Shown: positions 7,509 through 15,604 of the stretch, one piece after another | Layout: every line of letters begins with the position of its first letter | Position numbering within the stretch: the stretch's first letter is position 1 | DNA from: VRUE01 sp963720805 | GTDB lineage: Bacteria; Actinomycetota; Thermoleophilia; Solirubrobacterales; 70-9 | Assembly (NCBI GenBank): GCA_963720805.1 | Contig: CAVRGT010000005.1 | Span: forward strand, 124,001-188,000 | Length of the DNA stretch: 64,000 nucleotides | Direction: 5' to 3' | The notes under the pieces: generated by a model | The model's database searches: none | The model's input: the letters and a program-made list of their open reading frames with translations, nothing else | Told to the model about the DNA's origin: nothing | Program-made: the position numbers and the translations under genes

Positions 7509-8465
7509 GTGGAGGGTCGCGTCGACACGACGACCAACGCCGGTCAACTCCTCGCTGCCGCCTCCGGAGGGAGGCGGCAGTGGGGTGACCGGATCTTCTC
7601 CAACTTCTCCGTCGCCGCCGCGGTCACGATCCTCGCCCTGCTGGCGGGGGTCGCGACCTTCCTACTGATCCAGGCGGCGCCGGCGATCACCGCCAGCTCC
7701 TCGGAACTTCCCGCGGGCAAGAGCCTGATCGACTACATCGCCCCGCTCGCCTTCGGCACCGTGCTGGCGGCGACGATCGCGGTGATCCTCGCCGTGCCGC
7801 TCGCGGTCGCGGTGGCGCTCTTCATCAGCCACATCGCGCCGCGCCGGTTGCTCTTGCCGCTCGGCTACATGGTCGACCTGCTGGCCGCCATACCGAGCAT
7901 CGTCTACGGGCTCTGGGGCATCTTCGTGCTCGGCCCCGCCGCAGTCGGGCCGATGAAATGGCTGGAAGCCAAGCTCGGCTTCATTCCCTTCTTCGCCGGC
8001 CCGGCCTCGGTCACCGGCCGCACGATGCTCGTCGCCGGGCTGGTGCTGACCGTGATGATCCTGCCGATCGTCTCCGCCGTCGCCCGCGAGGTCTTCTCGC
8101 AGACCCCGCGCAAGCTGCAGGAAGGAGCCCTGGCGCTGGGCGCCACCCGCTGGGAGATGCTGCGGATGACCGTCCTGCCCTTCGGCAAGTCCTCGATCAT
8201 CAGCGGCGCCATGCTCGGCCTCGGTCGGGCGCTGGGCGAGACGATGGCGGTGACGATCATCCTCTCGGTTTCCGGCATCGTCACCTTCAACCTGATCAGC
8301 CAGGCGAACCCCTCGACGATCGCCGCCAACATCGCCCTCGACTTCCCCGAATCGACCGGCCTCGCGATCAACACTCTGATCGCCTCCGGCCTCGTCCTCT
8401 TCGCGATCACCCTGGTCACCAACCTCGCCGCGCGGGCGATCATCGCCCGCCAGAACATCCAGTGA
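7509..8465 (+). CDS. pstC: Phosphate ABC transporter permease PstC
   Basis: 318 residues from GTG at 7509, eight bases after the pstS stop. Polytopic inner-membrane permease of the Pst complex, with about six transmembrane helices and the binding-protein-dependent permease loop near 'EGALALGATRWEMLRMTVLP' that contacts PstB. 'GLWGIFVLGP' and 'GRALGETMAVTII' are typical of PstC. Works with PstA and PstB to import phosphate delivered by PstS. Confidence 0.95.
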   Translation: MEGRVDTTTNAGQLLAAASGGRRQWGDRIFSNFSVAAAVTILALLAGVATFLLIQAAPAITASSSELPAGKSLIDYIAPLAFGTVLAATIAVILAVPLAVAVALFISHIAPRRLLLPLGYMVDLLAAIPSIVYGLWGIFVLGPAAVGPMKWLEAKLGFIPFFAGPASVTGRTMLVAGLVLTVMILPIVSAVAREVFSQTPRKLQEGALALGATRWEMLRMTVLPFGKSSIISGAMLGLGRALGETMAVTIILSVSGIVTFNLISQANPSTIAANIALDFPESTGLAINTLIASGLVLFAITLVTNLAARAIIARQNIQ

Positions 8466-8466
8466 G

Positions 8467-8520
8467 CGCCCCGATCGACACGGTGATTTCCGGGTGTTCG
8501 GGTCCGTGGCGATCGGGGCG
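8467..8520. repeat. Long hairpin between pstC and pstA
   Basis: An 11-bp perfect outer stem (cgccccgatcg / cgatcggggcg) extends inward by cacgg / ccgtg past a single mismatch, with a 20-base loop. It starts two bases after the pstC stop and ends before the pstA GTG. Such intra-operon hairpins often set mRNA stability or reduce expression of downstream genes; that role is inference. Confidence 0.6.
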
Positions 8521-8538
8521 CGAACACAGGATTGTCAA

Positions 8539-9570
8539 GTGAACCCGACGCTCGAAAGCGGCGTCCTGCCCGACTGGTCGCCCTACGGTGTGGTCGCCGG
8601 CTCGGCTGTGCTCGCCGCGGCGCTGCTGTTGGCCGCGGGCGCCTTCAGCGTTGCCCTGCTGCTCGTCTTCACAGTTTTGGTCGCGATGGTCGTCACCTAC
8701 ACCTGGTCGCGCCGGGTCGAGGGGCCGCGCCGGGCCAAGGACCGTCTGGTCACGCTGGCCATCGTCGCCGCCTTCGGGCTGGCGCTGATCCCGCTGCTCT
8801 CGCTGATCTTCGAGGTCGCCAAGCGCGGCATCCCCGGCCTCAGCCTCGAATTCATCACCGAGGACGCGCGCGGTCACATCGGCGGCGGCGGCGCCGCCCA
8901 TGCCCTGGTCGGCACCCTGGTGATCACCGGCACCGCCGCCGTGATCTCGATCCCGGTCGGGCTGATGGCGGCGATCTACCTGACCGAGTACGGCGGCGGT
9001 CGCCTCGGCCGGGCGTTGACCTTCTTCGTCGACGTGATGACCGGCATCCCCTCGATCGTCGCCGGTCTCTTCGCCTACGCCCTCTTCGCCCTCCTGCTCG
9101 GGCCCGGCATCCGCCTCGGCGTGATGGGCTCGGTGGCGCTCTCGGTGCTGATGATCCCGATCGTGATCCGCACCTCCGAGGAGGTGCTGAAGATCGTCCC
9201 CAACCACCTGCGCGAAGCCTCCTACGCGCTCGGCACGCCGAAGTGGCGGACGATCGTCAAGGTCGTCCTGCCGACCGCCTTCGCCGGCCTGATCACCGGC
9301 ATGATGATCGCCGTCGCTCGGATCATCGGCGAGACGGCGCCGCTGCTGGTCACCACCGGCGTGGTCGACTCGATCAACAGCAACCCCCTTTCCGGCCGCA
9401 TGCAGAACCTCGCGGTCTACGCCTACAGCGAGTACCGAACCCCCGGCGTCTTCAAGCAAGCCTCCTACGACAGGGCCTGGGCAGCCGCACTGCTGCTGAT
9501 CGTTATCGTCATGGTCCTCAACCTTGTGGCTCGCCTGATCTACCGCCGGTATCGAACCGAGATCCGTTAA
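8539..9570 (+). CDS. pstA: Phosphate ABC transporter permease PstA
   Basis: 343 residues from GTG at 8539. The N-terminal 70 residues carry two extra hydrophobic helices before the standard PstA core, which is longer than many PstA proteins. The core shows 'GTLVITGTAAVISIPVGLMA', 'MTGIPSIVAGLFAYAL', the EAA-type loop 'REASYALGTPKWRTIVKVVLP' and 'ARIIGETAPLLVT'. Second permease of the Pst importer. An earlier in-frame ATG at 8494 lies inside the preceding hairpin and is unlikely. Confidence 0.94.
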   Translation: MNPTLESGVLPDWSPYGVVAGSAVLAAALLLAAGAFSVALLLVFTVLVAMVVTYTWSRRVEGPRRAKDRLVTLAIVAAFGLALIPLLSLIFEVAKRGIPGLSLEFITEDARGHIGGGGAAHALVGTLVITGTAAVISIPVGLMAAIYLTEYGGGRLGRALTFFVDVMTGIPSIVAGLFAYALFALLLGPGIRLGVMGSVALSVLMIPIVIRTSEEVLKIVPNHLREASYALGTPKWRTIVKVVLPTAFAGLITGMMIAVARIIGETAPLLVTTGVVDSINSNPLSGRMQNLAVYAYSEYRTPGVFKQASYDRAWAAALLLIVIVMVLNLVARLIYRRYRTEIR

Positions 9571-9594
9571 GTGGATGGAAGGAGAGCACGACCG

Positions 9595-10494
9595 ATGGGA
9601 GCAGCGGGTTCAACCAAGTCCGAGGCCGAGGCCGCGGTCGGCAAGACTGAGATGAAGGTGACGACTCCAGGCACGCAGCCCGGGCCGGAGGCCGCCGCAG
9701 TGGCGGGCGGCAGGCCGGCGAAGACGATGCGCACACGCGCGGTCAACCTCTTCTACGGCGACTTCCACGCGGTCGAAAACGTGACGATGACGGTCGAGCC
9801 GAACAAGGTGACGGCCCTGATCGGCTCCTCAGGCTGCGGCAAGACGACCTTCCTGCGCTCGCTCAACCGCATGCACGAGCTGACCACCGGCGCCAGGGTC
9901 GAGGGCGAGATCAGCCTCGACGGCCAGGACATCTACGGGCGCGGGGTCGATCCGGTCCAGGTCCGCCGCCTCGTCGGCATGGTCTTCCAGTCGCCCAACC
10001 CGTTCCCGACGATGTCGATCTACGACAACGTCGCCGCCGGGCTCAACCTCAATGCGGGGCGGGTGAAGAAGACCGAGAAGGACGCGGTCGTCGAGCGTTC
10101 GCTGCGCGGCGCCCACCTCTGGAACGAGGTCAAGGACCGCCTCGACAAGCCCGGCTCCGGCCTCTCCGGCGGCCAGCAGCAGCGACTCTGCATCGCCCGC
10201 GCGATCGCGGTCGAGCCCGAGGTGCTGCTGATGGACGAGCCCTGCTCGGCCCTCGACCCGGTCGCCACGCTGGCGATCGAGGATCTGATCGGCGAGCTGA
10301 AGAGCAAGTTCACGATCGCGATCGTCACCCACAACATGCAGCAGGCCTCGCGGGCCAGCGACATCACCGCCTTCTTCAATCTCGAGGAGACGGGCAAGCC
10401 CGGTCGCCTGGTTGAGATCGGCGCGACCGAGAAAATCTTCACCAGTCCCACCCAGCAGGCGACGGAGGACTACGTCAGCGGACGGTTCGGCTGA
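9595..10494 (+). CDS. pstB: Phosphate ABC transporter ATP-binding protein PstB
   Basis: 299 residues. ATG at 9595 is chosen because 'aaggagag' precedes it; a GTG at 9571 would add eight residues. A 45-residue low-complexity N-terminal extension comes before the ABC domain. Walker A 'GSSGCGKTTFLRSLN', Q-loop 'MVFQSPNPFP', signature 'LSGGQQQRLCIARAI', Walker B 'VLLMDEPCSALDP' and switch His 'VTHNM' are all intact. Energises phosphate import; the cytoplasmic N-terminal extension is unusual for the family. Confidence 0.95.
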   Translation: MGAAGSTKSEAEAAVGKTEMKVTTPGTQPGPEAAAVAGGRPAKTMRTRAVNLFYGDFHAVENVTMTVEPNKVTALIGSSGCGKTTFLRSLNRMHELTTGARVEGEISLDGQDIYGRGVDPVQVRRLVGMVFQSPNPFPTMSIYDNVAAGLNLNAGRVKKTEKDAVVERSLRGAHLWNEVKDRLDKPGSGLSGGQQQRLCIARAIAVEPEVLLMDEPCSALDPVATLAIEDLIGELKSKFTIAIVTHNMQQASRASDITAFFNLEETGKPGRLVEIGATEKIFTSPTQQATEDYVSGRFG

Positions 10495-10496
10495 GC

Positions 10497-11183
10497 ATGC
10501 CGGGCGGAATACGGGTCGAATACCAGGAGGAACTGGACCGCCTCGAGGCGAGCGCCCTTGGCGGCATCGACCTGGCCAGCGCCGCGCTCACCCGCACCCT
10601 GGAGGCGGTCGAGCACCAGGACGTCGAGCTGGCCCAGATCGTCGTCGCCGACGACGACCGCATCGACGGCCGCTACCTCGAGGTGCATCAGGCGTTGATC
10701 ACGCTGCTCGCCACCCAATCGCCGGTGGCGACCGACCTGCGGCTGATCTCGGCCCTCCTACACGTGTTGAAGAACGTCGAGCGGATGGGCGATCAGTGCG
10801 TGAACATCTGCAAGATGATCCCGCTGACCGGCAACGAGCCGCCTTCGGACCAGGAGATGGTCAAGCTGATCCTGAGCATGGGCGGGCAGGCCAAGACGCT
10901 GCTCAGCCAGGCCAAGCGGGCCTTCGCCGACCGCGACATCGAACTCGCCCAGGACCTGGTCCGCCAGGACGACGTCGTCGACAACCTCAACCGCGAATGC
11001 TTCCGGCTTGCCCTGGAGATCGGCGACGACGCCGACCGGCGCGAGTGGGCGATGACGATGCTGCTGGCGGCGCGGGCAATCGAGCGGATCGGCGACAACG
11101 CGGTCGACATCGGAGAGCAGGTCGCCTTTGTCGTCACGGGGTTGTTTCGGGAGTTTGAGGATGCTTCGCATCCGAGTGTCTGA
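10497..11183 (+). CDS. phoU: Phosphate signalling protein PhoU
   Basis: 228 residues made of two three-helix PhoU repeats. The metal-binding motif region is seen twice ('VADDDRIDGRYLEVH' and 'VRQDDVVDNLNRECF'), along with 'RIGDNAVDIGEQVAFVVTG' at the end. It links Pst transporter state to the Pho two-component system and dampens signalling when phosphate is plentiful. Two bases after pstB. Followed by a very large hairpin that separates it from ppx. Confidence 0.94.
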   Translation: MPGGIRVEYQEELDRLEASALGGIDLASAALTRTLEAVEHQDVELAQIVVADDDRIDGRYLEVHQALITLLATQSPVATDLRLISALLHVLKNVERMGDQCVNICKMIPLTGNEPPSDQEMVKLILSMGGQAKTLLSQAKRAFADRDIELAQDLVRQDDVVDNLNRECFRLALEIGDDADRREWAMTMLLAARAIERIGDNAVDIGEQVAFVVTGLFREFEDASHPSV

Positions 11184-11184
11184 G

Positions 11185-11260
11185 GGCGGGGTGGCCGTGC
11201 GTCGCCGGACACACGGCCTGCGGCCGTGTTGAGCGTCCGGCGACGCACGGCCACCCCGCC
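11185..11260. repeat. Very large two-tier hairpin between phoU and ppx
   Basis: Outer arms of 26 bp are perfectly complementary (11185-11210 and 11235-11260). Inside them is a second 8-bp stem (acacggcc / ggccgtgt, 11211-11218 and 11222-11229) with a 3-base loop. It begins one base after the phoU stop region and ends 47 bases before ppx. It can act as a terminator or processing site in the phosphate operon; its size and perfection also suggest a recently acquired palindromic element. Confidence 0.75.
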
Positions 11261-11307
11261 GACAGGCGCTTGAGATCCGACGAGTCTGGGAACATCAAGA
11301 GAACCCC

Positions 11308-12216
11308 GTGACGCTTTGTGCCGCCATAGATATTGGGTCGAATACGACTCGTGTGCTTGTTGCTGAGCCCGTGGAGGGGCAGTTGAAGAAGGTGATGGAG
11401 CAGCGGGCCTATACGCGGATCAATAAGGCGTTGGATGACGATGGGGCGATCCTGGGGGCGAAGGTCGACGAGGTCTGTGAGATCGTCGCTACCCAGGTGC
11501 GGTTGGCGAAAGAGCTCGGTGCCGAGGAGATTCGTGCCGTCGCTACGGCCGCCGTGCGCGAGGCCTCCAACAGCGAGGAGGTTGCCGCCGCGATTGGCGA
11601 TGCCGCCGGCGTCCGGGTCGAGGTGCTGAGCGACGAGGAGGAGGGGAGGCTCTCCTTCATCGGCGCGACCAAGACGCTCGGCCACCCGGTCGAGGGCACG
11701 GTCGGCGTCGTCGATGTCGGCGGCGGTTCGACCGAGGTGATTCTCGGCACCGTGCCCGGCGGCGCCGAGGAGGTCCGCTCCTGGCGTGTCGGCTCGGGCG
11801 TTCTCGCCAACGAGCTGATCTCCTCCGACCCCCCTTCCGCGGCCGAGATCCGCAAGGTCCGCGACCGCATCGAGGACATCTTCGCCGGGGTCGAGATCGA
11901 GCATCCCGCCCAGGCCGTCGCGGTCGGCGGCAGCGCCACTTCGCTGCGCCGCCTGGTCGGCGCCGTACTTGAGTACGAGACCCTGGAGCGGGGTATCCGC
12001 GTGCTCTGCGGCGACCCTGCGGCCGACGTGGCGCGTCGCTTCGAGCTCGACCCCGAACGGGTTCGCATCCTCACCACCGGCGTGCTGCTGCTGGAGAAGG
12101 TCTCCGAGCTGCTCGGCCAGCCGCTTCAGATCGGCAAGGGCGGCCTGCGCGAGGGCGTCGTCCTCGACATGCTCAACGGCAGCGCCAACGGCTCCAAGCT
12201 CCGCCTCGTCGCCTAG
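11308..12216 (+). CDS. ppx: Exopolyphosphatase / Ppx-GppA family phosphatase
   Basis: 302 residues from GTG at 11308. ASKHA-fold signature: 'CAAIDIGSNTTRVLVAE' (phosphate 1 loop), 'VATAAVREASNSEE', the catalytic Glu region 'LSDEEEGRLSFIGA', 'GVVDVGGGSTEVILG' (phosphate 2 loop) and 'AVGGSATSLRRLV'. Length matches the short actinobacterial Ppx1/Ppx2 form without the C-terminal HD domain. It hydrolyses polyphosphate ends or ppGpp precursors. Follows phoU and precedes polyphosphate-associated CHAD genes, so an exopolyphosphatase role is most likely. Confidence 0.92.
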   Translation: MTLCAAIDIGSNTTRVLVAEPVEGQLKKVMEQRAYTRINKALDDDGAILGAKVDEVCEIVATQVRLAKELGAEEIRAVATAAVREASNSEEVAAAIGDAAGVRVEVLSDEEEGRLSFIGATKTLGHPVEGTVGVVDVGGGSTEVILGTVPGGAEEVRSWRVGSGVLANELISSDPPSAAEIRKVRDRIEDIFAGVEIEHPAQAVAVGGSATSLRRLVGAVLEYETLERGIRVLCGDPAADVARRFELDPERVRILTTGVLLLEKVSELLGQPLQIGKGGLREGVVLDMLNGSANGSKLRLVA

Positions 12217-12245
12217 CGAGCACAGACGTCCACTAGCCTCGTAGC

Positions 12246-12722
12246 GTGGCCGCTGCGCGCAAGGTCGAGCTCGACTGCGAGGGTTCGTTCTTGCGGGCAG
12301 CGGCTCGCGTCGTCAAGGTGCGATCCAAGGAGGTCTTCACGCATTCCGAGGGCGTCCTCGACCTCGACGACGTTGAGCGCGTGCACGACATGCGGGTGGC
12401 GACGCGCCGCCTGCGCGCGGCGCTGGAGATCTTCGAGTCCTGTTTCCCGCTCAAGCGCCACCACAAGGCGCTGAGGAAGGTGAAGGCATTGGCCGACGCG
12501 CTCGGCGAGCGCCGCGACGCCGATGTCGAGATCGCCCTGCTCGAGGGTCTGCTCGACGAGGCGGTGGAGGCGGACCGCGGTGCCCTTCGCGACCTGATCG
12601 CGGAGCTGCGGGTTCGGCAAATCGAGGCCAACGAGTCACTGGCGCCCCACGTCGCCCCAAAGCGGTTGAAGAAGCTGAGGCGCCGCCTGAAGAAGCTTGC
12701 CAAGAAGGCGGGCACGAGATGA
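12246..12722 (+). CDS. CHAD-domain protein, first half
   Basis: 158 residues. Carries one CHAD helical repeat with the basic motif 'VHDMRVATRRLRAALEIF', followed by a helix-rich stretch and a strongly basic tail ('KRLKKLRRRLKKLAKKAG'). CHAD domains bind polyphosphate and usually contain two such repeats; here the second is in the next gene. The position right after ppx and upstream of ppk supports a role in polyphosphate granules. Starts at 12246 (GTG). Confidence 0.85.
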   Translation: MAAARKVELDCEGSFLRAAARVVKVRSKEVFTHSEGVLDLDDVERVHDMRVATRRLRAALEIFESCFPLKRHHKALRKVKALADALGERRDADVEIALLEGLLDEAVEADRGALRDLIAELRVRQIEANESLAPHVAPKRLKKLRRRLKKLAKKAGTR

Positions 12723-12747
12723 CGCACCTGGCCGAGGCGAGCGAAGC

Positions 12748-13182
12748 GTGAAGGCGCGGGCGATTGAGGGTCTGGACCCAAGCGGATCGCTCAGGCCCAA
12801 CGTGGGGCGGATCGTCGCGGTGCGGCTCGACGAGTTGCGCGGCTTTGCCGATGCGGCGCTGTCGCCCGGCGCGAGCGAAGCGCAGCACGACCTGCGGATC
12901 GCCGCCAAGCGCCTGCGCTACGTGCTCGAGATCTTCGCTTCCTGCCTTGACGGCGAGGCGAAGGCGGCTCGGGACGCCGCCAAGCGCCTCCAGTCGGTCC
13001 TCGGCGACCTGCACGACTGCGACCTGATGCTGAGCAAGGTCGAACACATCGGCTCGGTCGAGGCCGTCCTGCGCCAACGTCGCGAGCGCCTCTTCCACGA
13101 CTTCGTCGAGGTCTGGCAGGCCGAGGCCGGCAAGGGAACCTGGACGGCGTTCGAGGATGCGCCCTCCCTTGACTACCTCTGA
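12748..13182 (+). CDS. CHAD-domain protein, second half
   Basis: 144 residues from GTG at 12748, in a different frame from the preceding gene. Contains the second CHAD-type motif 'QHDLRIAAKRLRYVLEIF' and 'VLGDLHDCDLMLSKVE'. Together with the gene upstream it reconstitutes a full-length CHAD domain. The break may be a real gene split or an indel in the 25 bases between the two frames. Expected to bind polyphosphate. Confidence 0.8.
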   Translation: MKARAIEGLDPSGSLRPNVGRIVAVRLDELRGFADAALSPGASEAQHDLRIAAKRLRYVLEIFASCLDGEAKAARDAAKRLQSVLGDLHDCDLMLSKVEHIGSVEAVLRQRRERLFHDFVEVWQAEAGKGTWTAFEDAPSLDYL

Positions 13183-13215
13183 GGTAGTGAAAGGGGGGCG
13201 CGTCGATTACCGCAT

Positions 13216-13248
13216 GTTCACCTGCGGTTCCCCGCCCGTTCACATCCT
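13216..13248 (+). promoter_or_regulatory. Pho box, three consecutive units, upstream of PHP-glycosyltransferase
   Basis: GTTCACCTGCG, GTTCCCCGCCC and GTTCACATCCT follow each other without a gap, each 11 bases. This is the best match in the window to the actinobacterial PHO-box consensus (direct repeats of GTTCACC). It lies 59 bases before the start of the PHP-glycosyltransferase gene and so probably also drives ppk, which overlaps that gene. Confidence 0.75.
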
Positions 13249-13306
13249 CAGTCCGCCCATGCCGAACTCTGGAGGTGACAGAAACGACTAGAGCAGGGAG
13301 ACGCCG

Positions 13307-15604
13307 ATGACTTCCCGAGTTGACATGCATTGCCACTCCACCGCCTCGCAGCTCTCGCGGCTCGGAGTTCAGCGTTCACTGGGGTTGCCGGAGTGCGCGA
13401 CGCCGCCCGAGGAGGTCTACGAGCTGGCCAAGCGGCGGGGGATGGACTTCGTCACGATCACCGACCACGACACGATCGAGGGCTGTCTCGAGCTCGCCGA
13501 TCGTCCCGATTGCTTCGTCTCCGAGGAGCTGACCGCACGCTTTGCCGGCGAGCCACAGGCGGTTCACGTCCTCTGTTACGGCATCACCCCCGGAGACCAC
13601 GAGTGGCTGCAGGCACACGCCGGCGACGTAGAGGCCTGCGCCGCGTACCTTGCCGAGAACGAGATCGCCTCTGCATTGGCGCATCCGTTCTACAACGTCG
13701 ACGCGCCGCTGACGCCGCGGCACCGGCGCCGGCTCGCCGAGCTCTTCCCGGTTTGGGAGGTGCGCAACGGCTCTCGCGCAGCCGAGCTCAACATGCCGGC
13801 GGCGATCTACATCGAGACTCACGGCGGGACCGGGATCGGCGGTTCCGACGACCATGCCGGCGTGGATATCGGCCGCACCTTCACCGCAGTGCCCGCGGCC
13901 GCCACGCCGGAAGAGTTTCTGCGCCACCTGCAAAGCGGCACGGCGGAGGCCGGTGGCGAACAGGGCAGCGCCGCCAAGTGGGCCCACGCCGCGATGGCCC
14001 TGGCCACCCGCGCCCTCGACCCTCCCCCTTCCGGTGCGCCTTATGCACCCGGGGGGTGCATAAGGCGCACCGGAAGGGTTGACCCGGCGGTGGTGTTGAA
14101 GATCGCCCAGCGGACGATCAGCGAGGGGGCGGCGCGGGAGGGCAAGGTTGCGGCCGATATTGGGCCCGATGACGCTCGCGCTCTGCTCGAGGCCTGGTCG
14201 CGCTCGATCGAGCTCGACCTGCGCGGGCCGGAGCTGCTCGCCTACCTGCAGGCCGAGGACTTTTCCCACGCCGATCTCTACCGGCGCGCCCGTCGCACTC
14301 ACGAGCGGCGGCTGCGCAGCGCGATCTCCGCCGGCGCCGACGCCGCCCGCGACGGAGACGTGGCCGCCGCCTTCGGCGGCCTCTTCGACGCGGTAATCCC
14401 GGCCGTGCCCTACGCGCCGGCGATCGCCTTCCTCGGCGCCGAGAAGGCGAAGCTGTCGTCTCGCTCAGAGGAGCGGCCGCGGATCGCCCTGATTGCCGAC
14501 GGGATCGGAGCCAACCACGGCGTCACTGCGACGATCGAGAAGATCCGCGAGCTCGGCGTGCCGGGCTTCGAGATCGAGGTTGTCGGCACTGACGCCGGCG
14601 TCGACCGGCGCCTGCCGGCCGCGGCCGAGCTCGAGGTCCCCTTCTACGCCGGCATGAGCCTCGGCGTTCCCGGACTGCCGGGGCTGGCCGAGACCCTCGC
14701 CGAGGGTCGGTATGACGCCGTCCACGTCACCGCGCCGGGCCCGGCCGGGATCGCGGCGACGCTGCTCAACCGGATCGCCGGCACGCCGCTGATCGCCAGC
14801 TACCACACCGAGCTGGCGAGCTACGCGGGCCTGCGCACTGGCGACGTTGCGATCGAGGCGATGGCAAAAGGTGCGCTCAGCGCCTTCTACGGCGCTCCCT
14901 CCCTGGTCCTCTCGCCGAGTCCCGCGGCGGACCGCTCCCTGCTCGATCTCGGCATCGAACCGGACCGCCTTGGCCGCTGGGAGCGCGGCGTCGACCTCAC
15001 CCGCTTCGATCCCGGCAAGGCCGCGCGCGAGGACTTCCCCGGCGAGATCAAGATTCTCTACGCCGGTCGCCTCACCCGCGAGAAGGGAGTCGACCTGCTG
15101 GCCGAGAGCTTCCTGCGCGCCCATCGCGCCGACCCCCGGCTGCACCTGCTGCTGGCCGGCAGCGGGCCTGAGCAGGACGAGCTGCGCGCCCGGCTGGGCG
15201 AGCACGCGACCTTCCTCGGCTGGCTCGAGGGCGAGGACCTGGCCCGTGCCTACGCAAGTGCCGACGTCTTCCTCTTCTGCTCGACCACCGACACCTACGG
15301 GCAGGTCGTGCTCGAGGCCGGCGCCAGCGGCGTGCCCGTGGTCGCGGTCGCCGAAGGCGGACCCGCCTCGCTGGTCGAGAACCGCCACACCGGCATGCTC
15401 TGCCAAGCCGACGCCGATCACATCGCCGGCACGGTCTTGCAACTGGCCGCTTCGCCCCTGCTGCGCCGCCACCTTGGTGCCTGCGCCGTCCGCGCCGCCG
15501 GGACCCGCTCCTGGGAGCGGGCGATGGAGCAACTGGCCGGCGGCTATCGCCGCGCGCTCGGCGCCGAGCTTGCGCTCGAGCAAGCGCCCGCCCGTGCCGC
15601 CTGA
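13307..15604 (+). CDS. PHP phosphoesterase - GT4 glycosyltransferase fusion
   Basis: 765 residues. Residues 1-210 are a PHP domain: 'RVDMHCHSTASQLSRLG', 'DFVTITDHDTIEGC', 'SALAHPFYNVD' and 'GIGGSDDHAGVDIGR' supply the metal-binding His/Asp set. Residues about 390-750 are a GT-B glycosyltransferase of the GT4 type: 'IADGIGANHGVTATIEKI', 'KILYAGRLTREKGVDLL' and 'SADVFLFCSTTDTYGQVVLE' (E-x7-E region). Actinobacterial relatives mannosylate or glycosylate membrane lipids. With a Pho box upstream, glycolipid synthesis during phosphate shortage is a reasonable inference. A palindromic repeat is inserted in frame near residue 240-258. ATG at 13307 has 'aggga' upstream. Confidence 0.88.
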   Translation: MTSRVDMHCHSTASQLSRLGVQRSLGLPECATPPEEVYELAKRRGMDFVTITDHDTIEGCLELADRPDCFVSEELTARFAGEPQAVHVLCYGITPGDHEWLQAHAGDVEACAAYLAENEIASALAHPFYNVDAPLTPRHRRRLAELFPVWEVRNGSRAAELNMPAAIYIETHGGTGIGGSDDHAGVDIGRTFTAVPAAATPEEFLRHLQSGTAEAGGEQGSAAKWAHAAMALATRALDPPPSGAPYAPGGCIRRTGRVDPAVVLKIAQRTISEGAAREGKVAADIGPDDARALLEAWSRSIELDLRGPELLAYLQAEDFSHADLYRRARRTHERRLRSAISAGADAARDGDVAAAFGGLFDAVIPAVPYAPAIAFLGAEKAKLSSRSEERPRIALIADGIGANHGVTATIEKIRELGVPGFEIEVVGTDAGVDRRLPAAAELEVPFYAGMSLGVPGLPGLAETLAEGRYDAVHVTAPGPAGIAATLLNRIAGTPLIASYHTELASYAGLRTGDVAIEAMAKGALSAFYGAPSLVLSPSPAADRSLLDLGIEPDRLGRWERGVDLTRFDPGKAAREDFPGEIKILYAGRLTREKGVDLLAESFLRAHRADPRLHLLLAGSGPEQDELRARLGEHATFLGWLEGEDLARAYASADVFLFCSTTDTYGQVVLEAGASGVPVVAVAEGGPASLVENRHTGMLCQADADHIAGTVLQLAASPLLRRHLGACAVRAAGTRSWERAMEQLAGGYRRALGAELALEQAPARAA
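14026..14078. repeat. Dispersed palindrome, copy 1 (inside a coding gene)
   Basis: Two perfect 25-bp arms (14026-14050 and 14054-14078) around a 3-base loop; core ttccggtgcgccttatgcac and its reverse complement. It is read through in frame by the PHP-glycosyltransferase gene as a Gly/Pro/Arg-rich insert between the PHP domain and the following helical region. The other three copies (near 42.5, 46.8 and 56.8 kb) lie at gene junctions. Confidence 0.9.
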
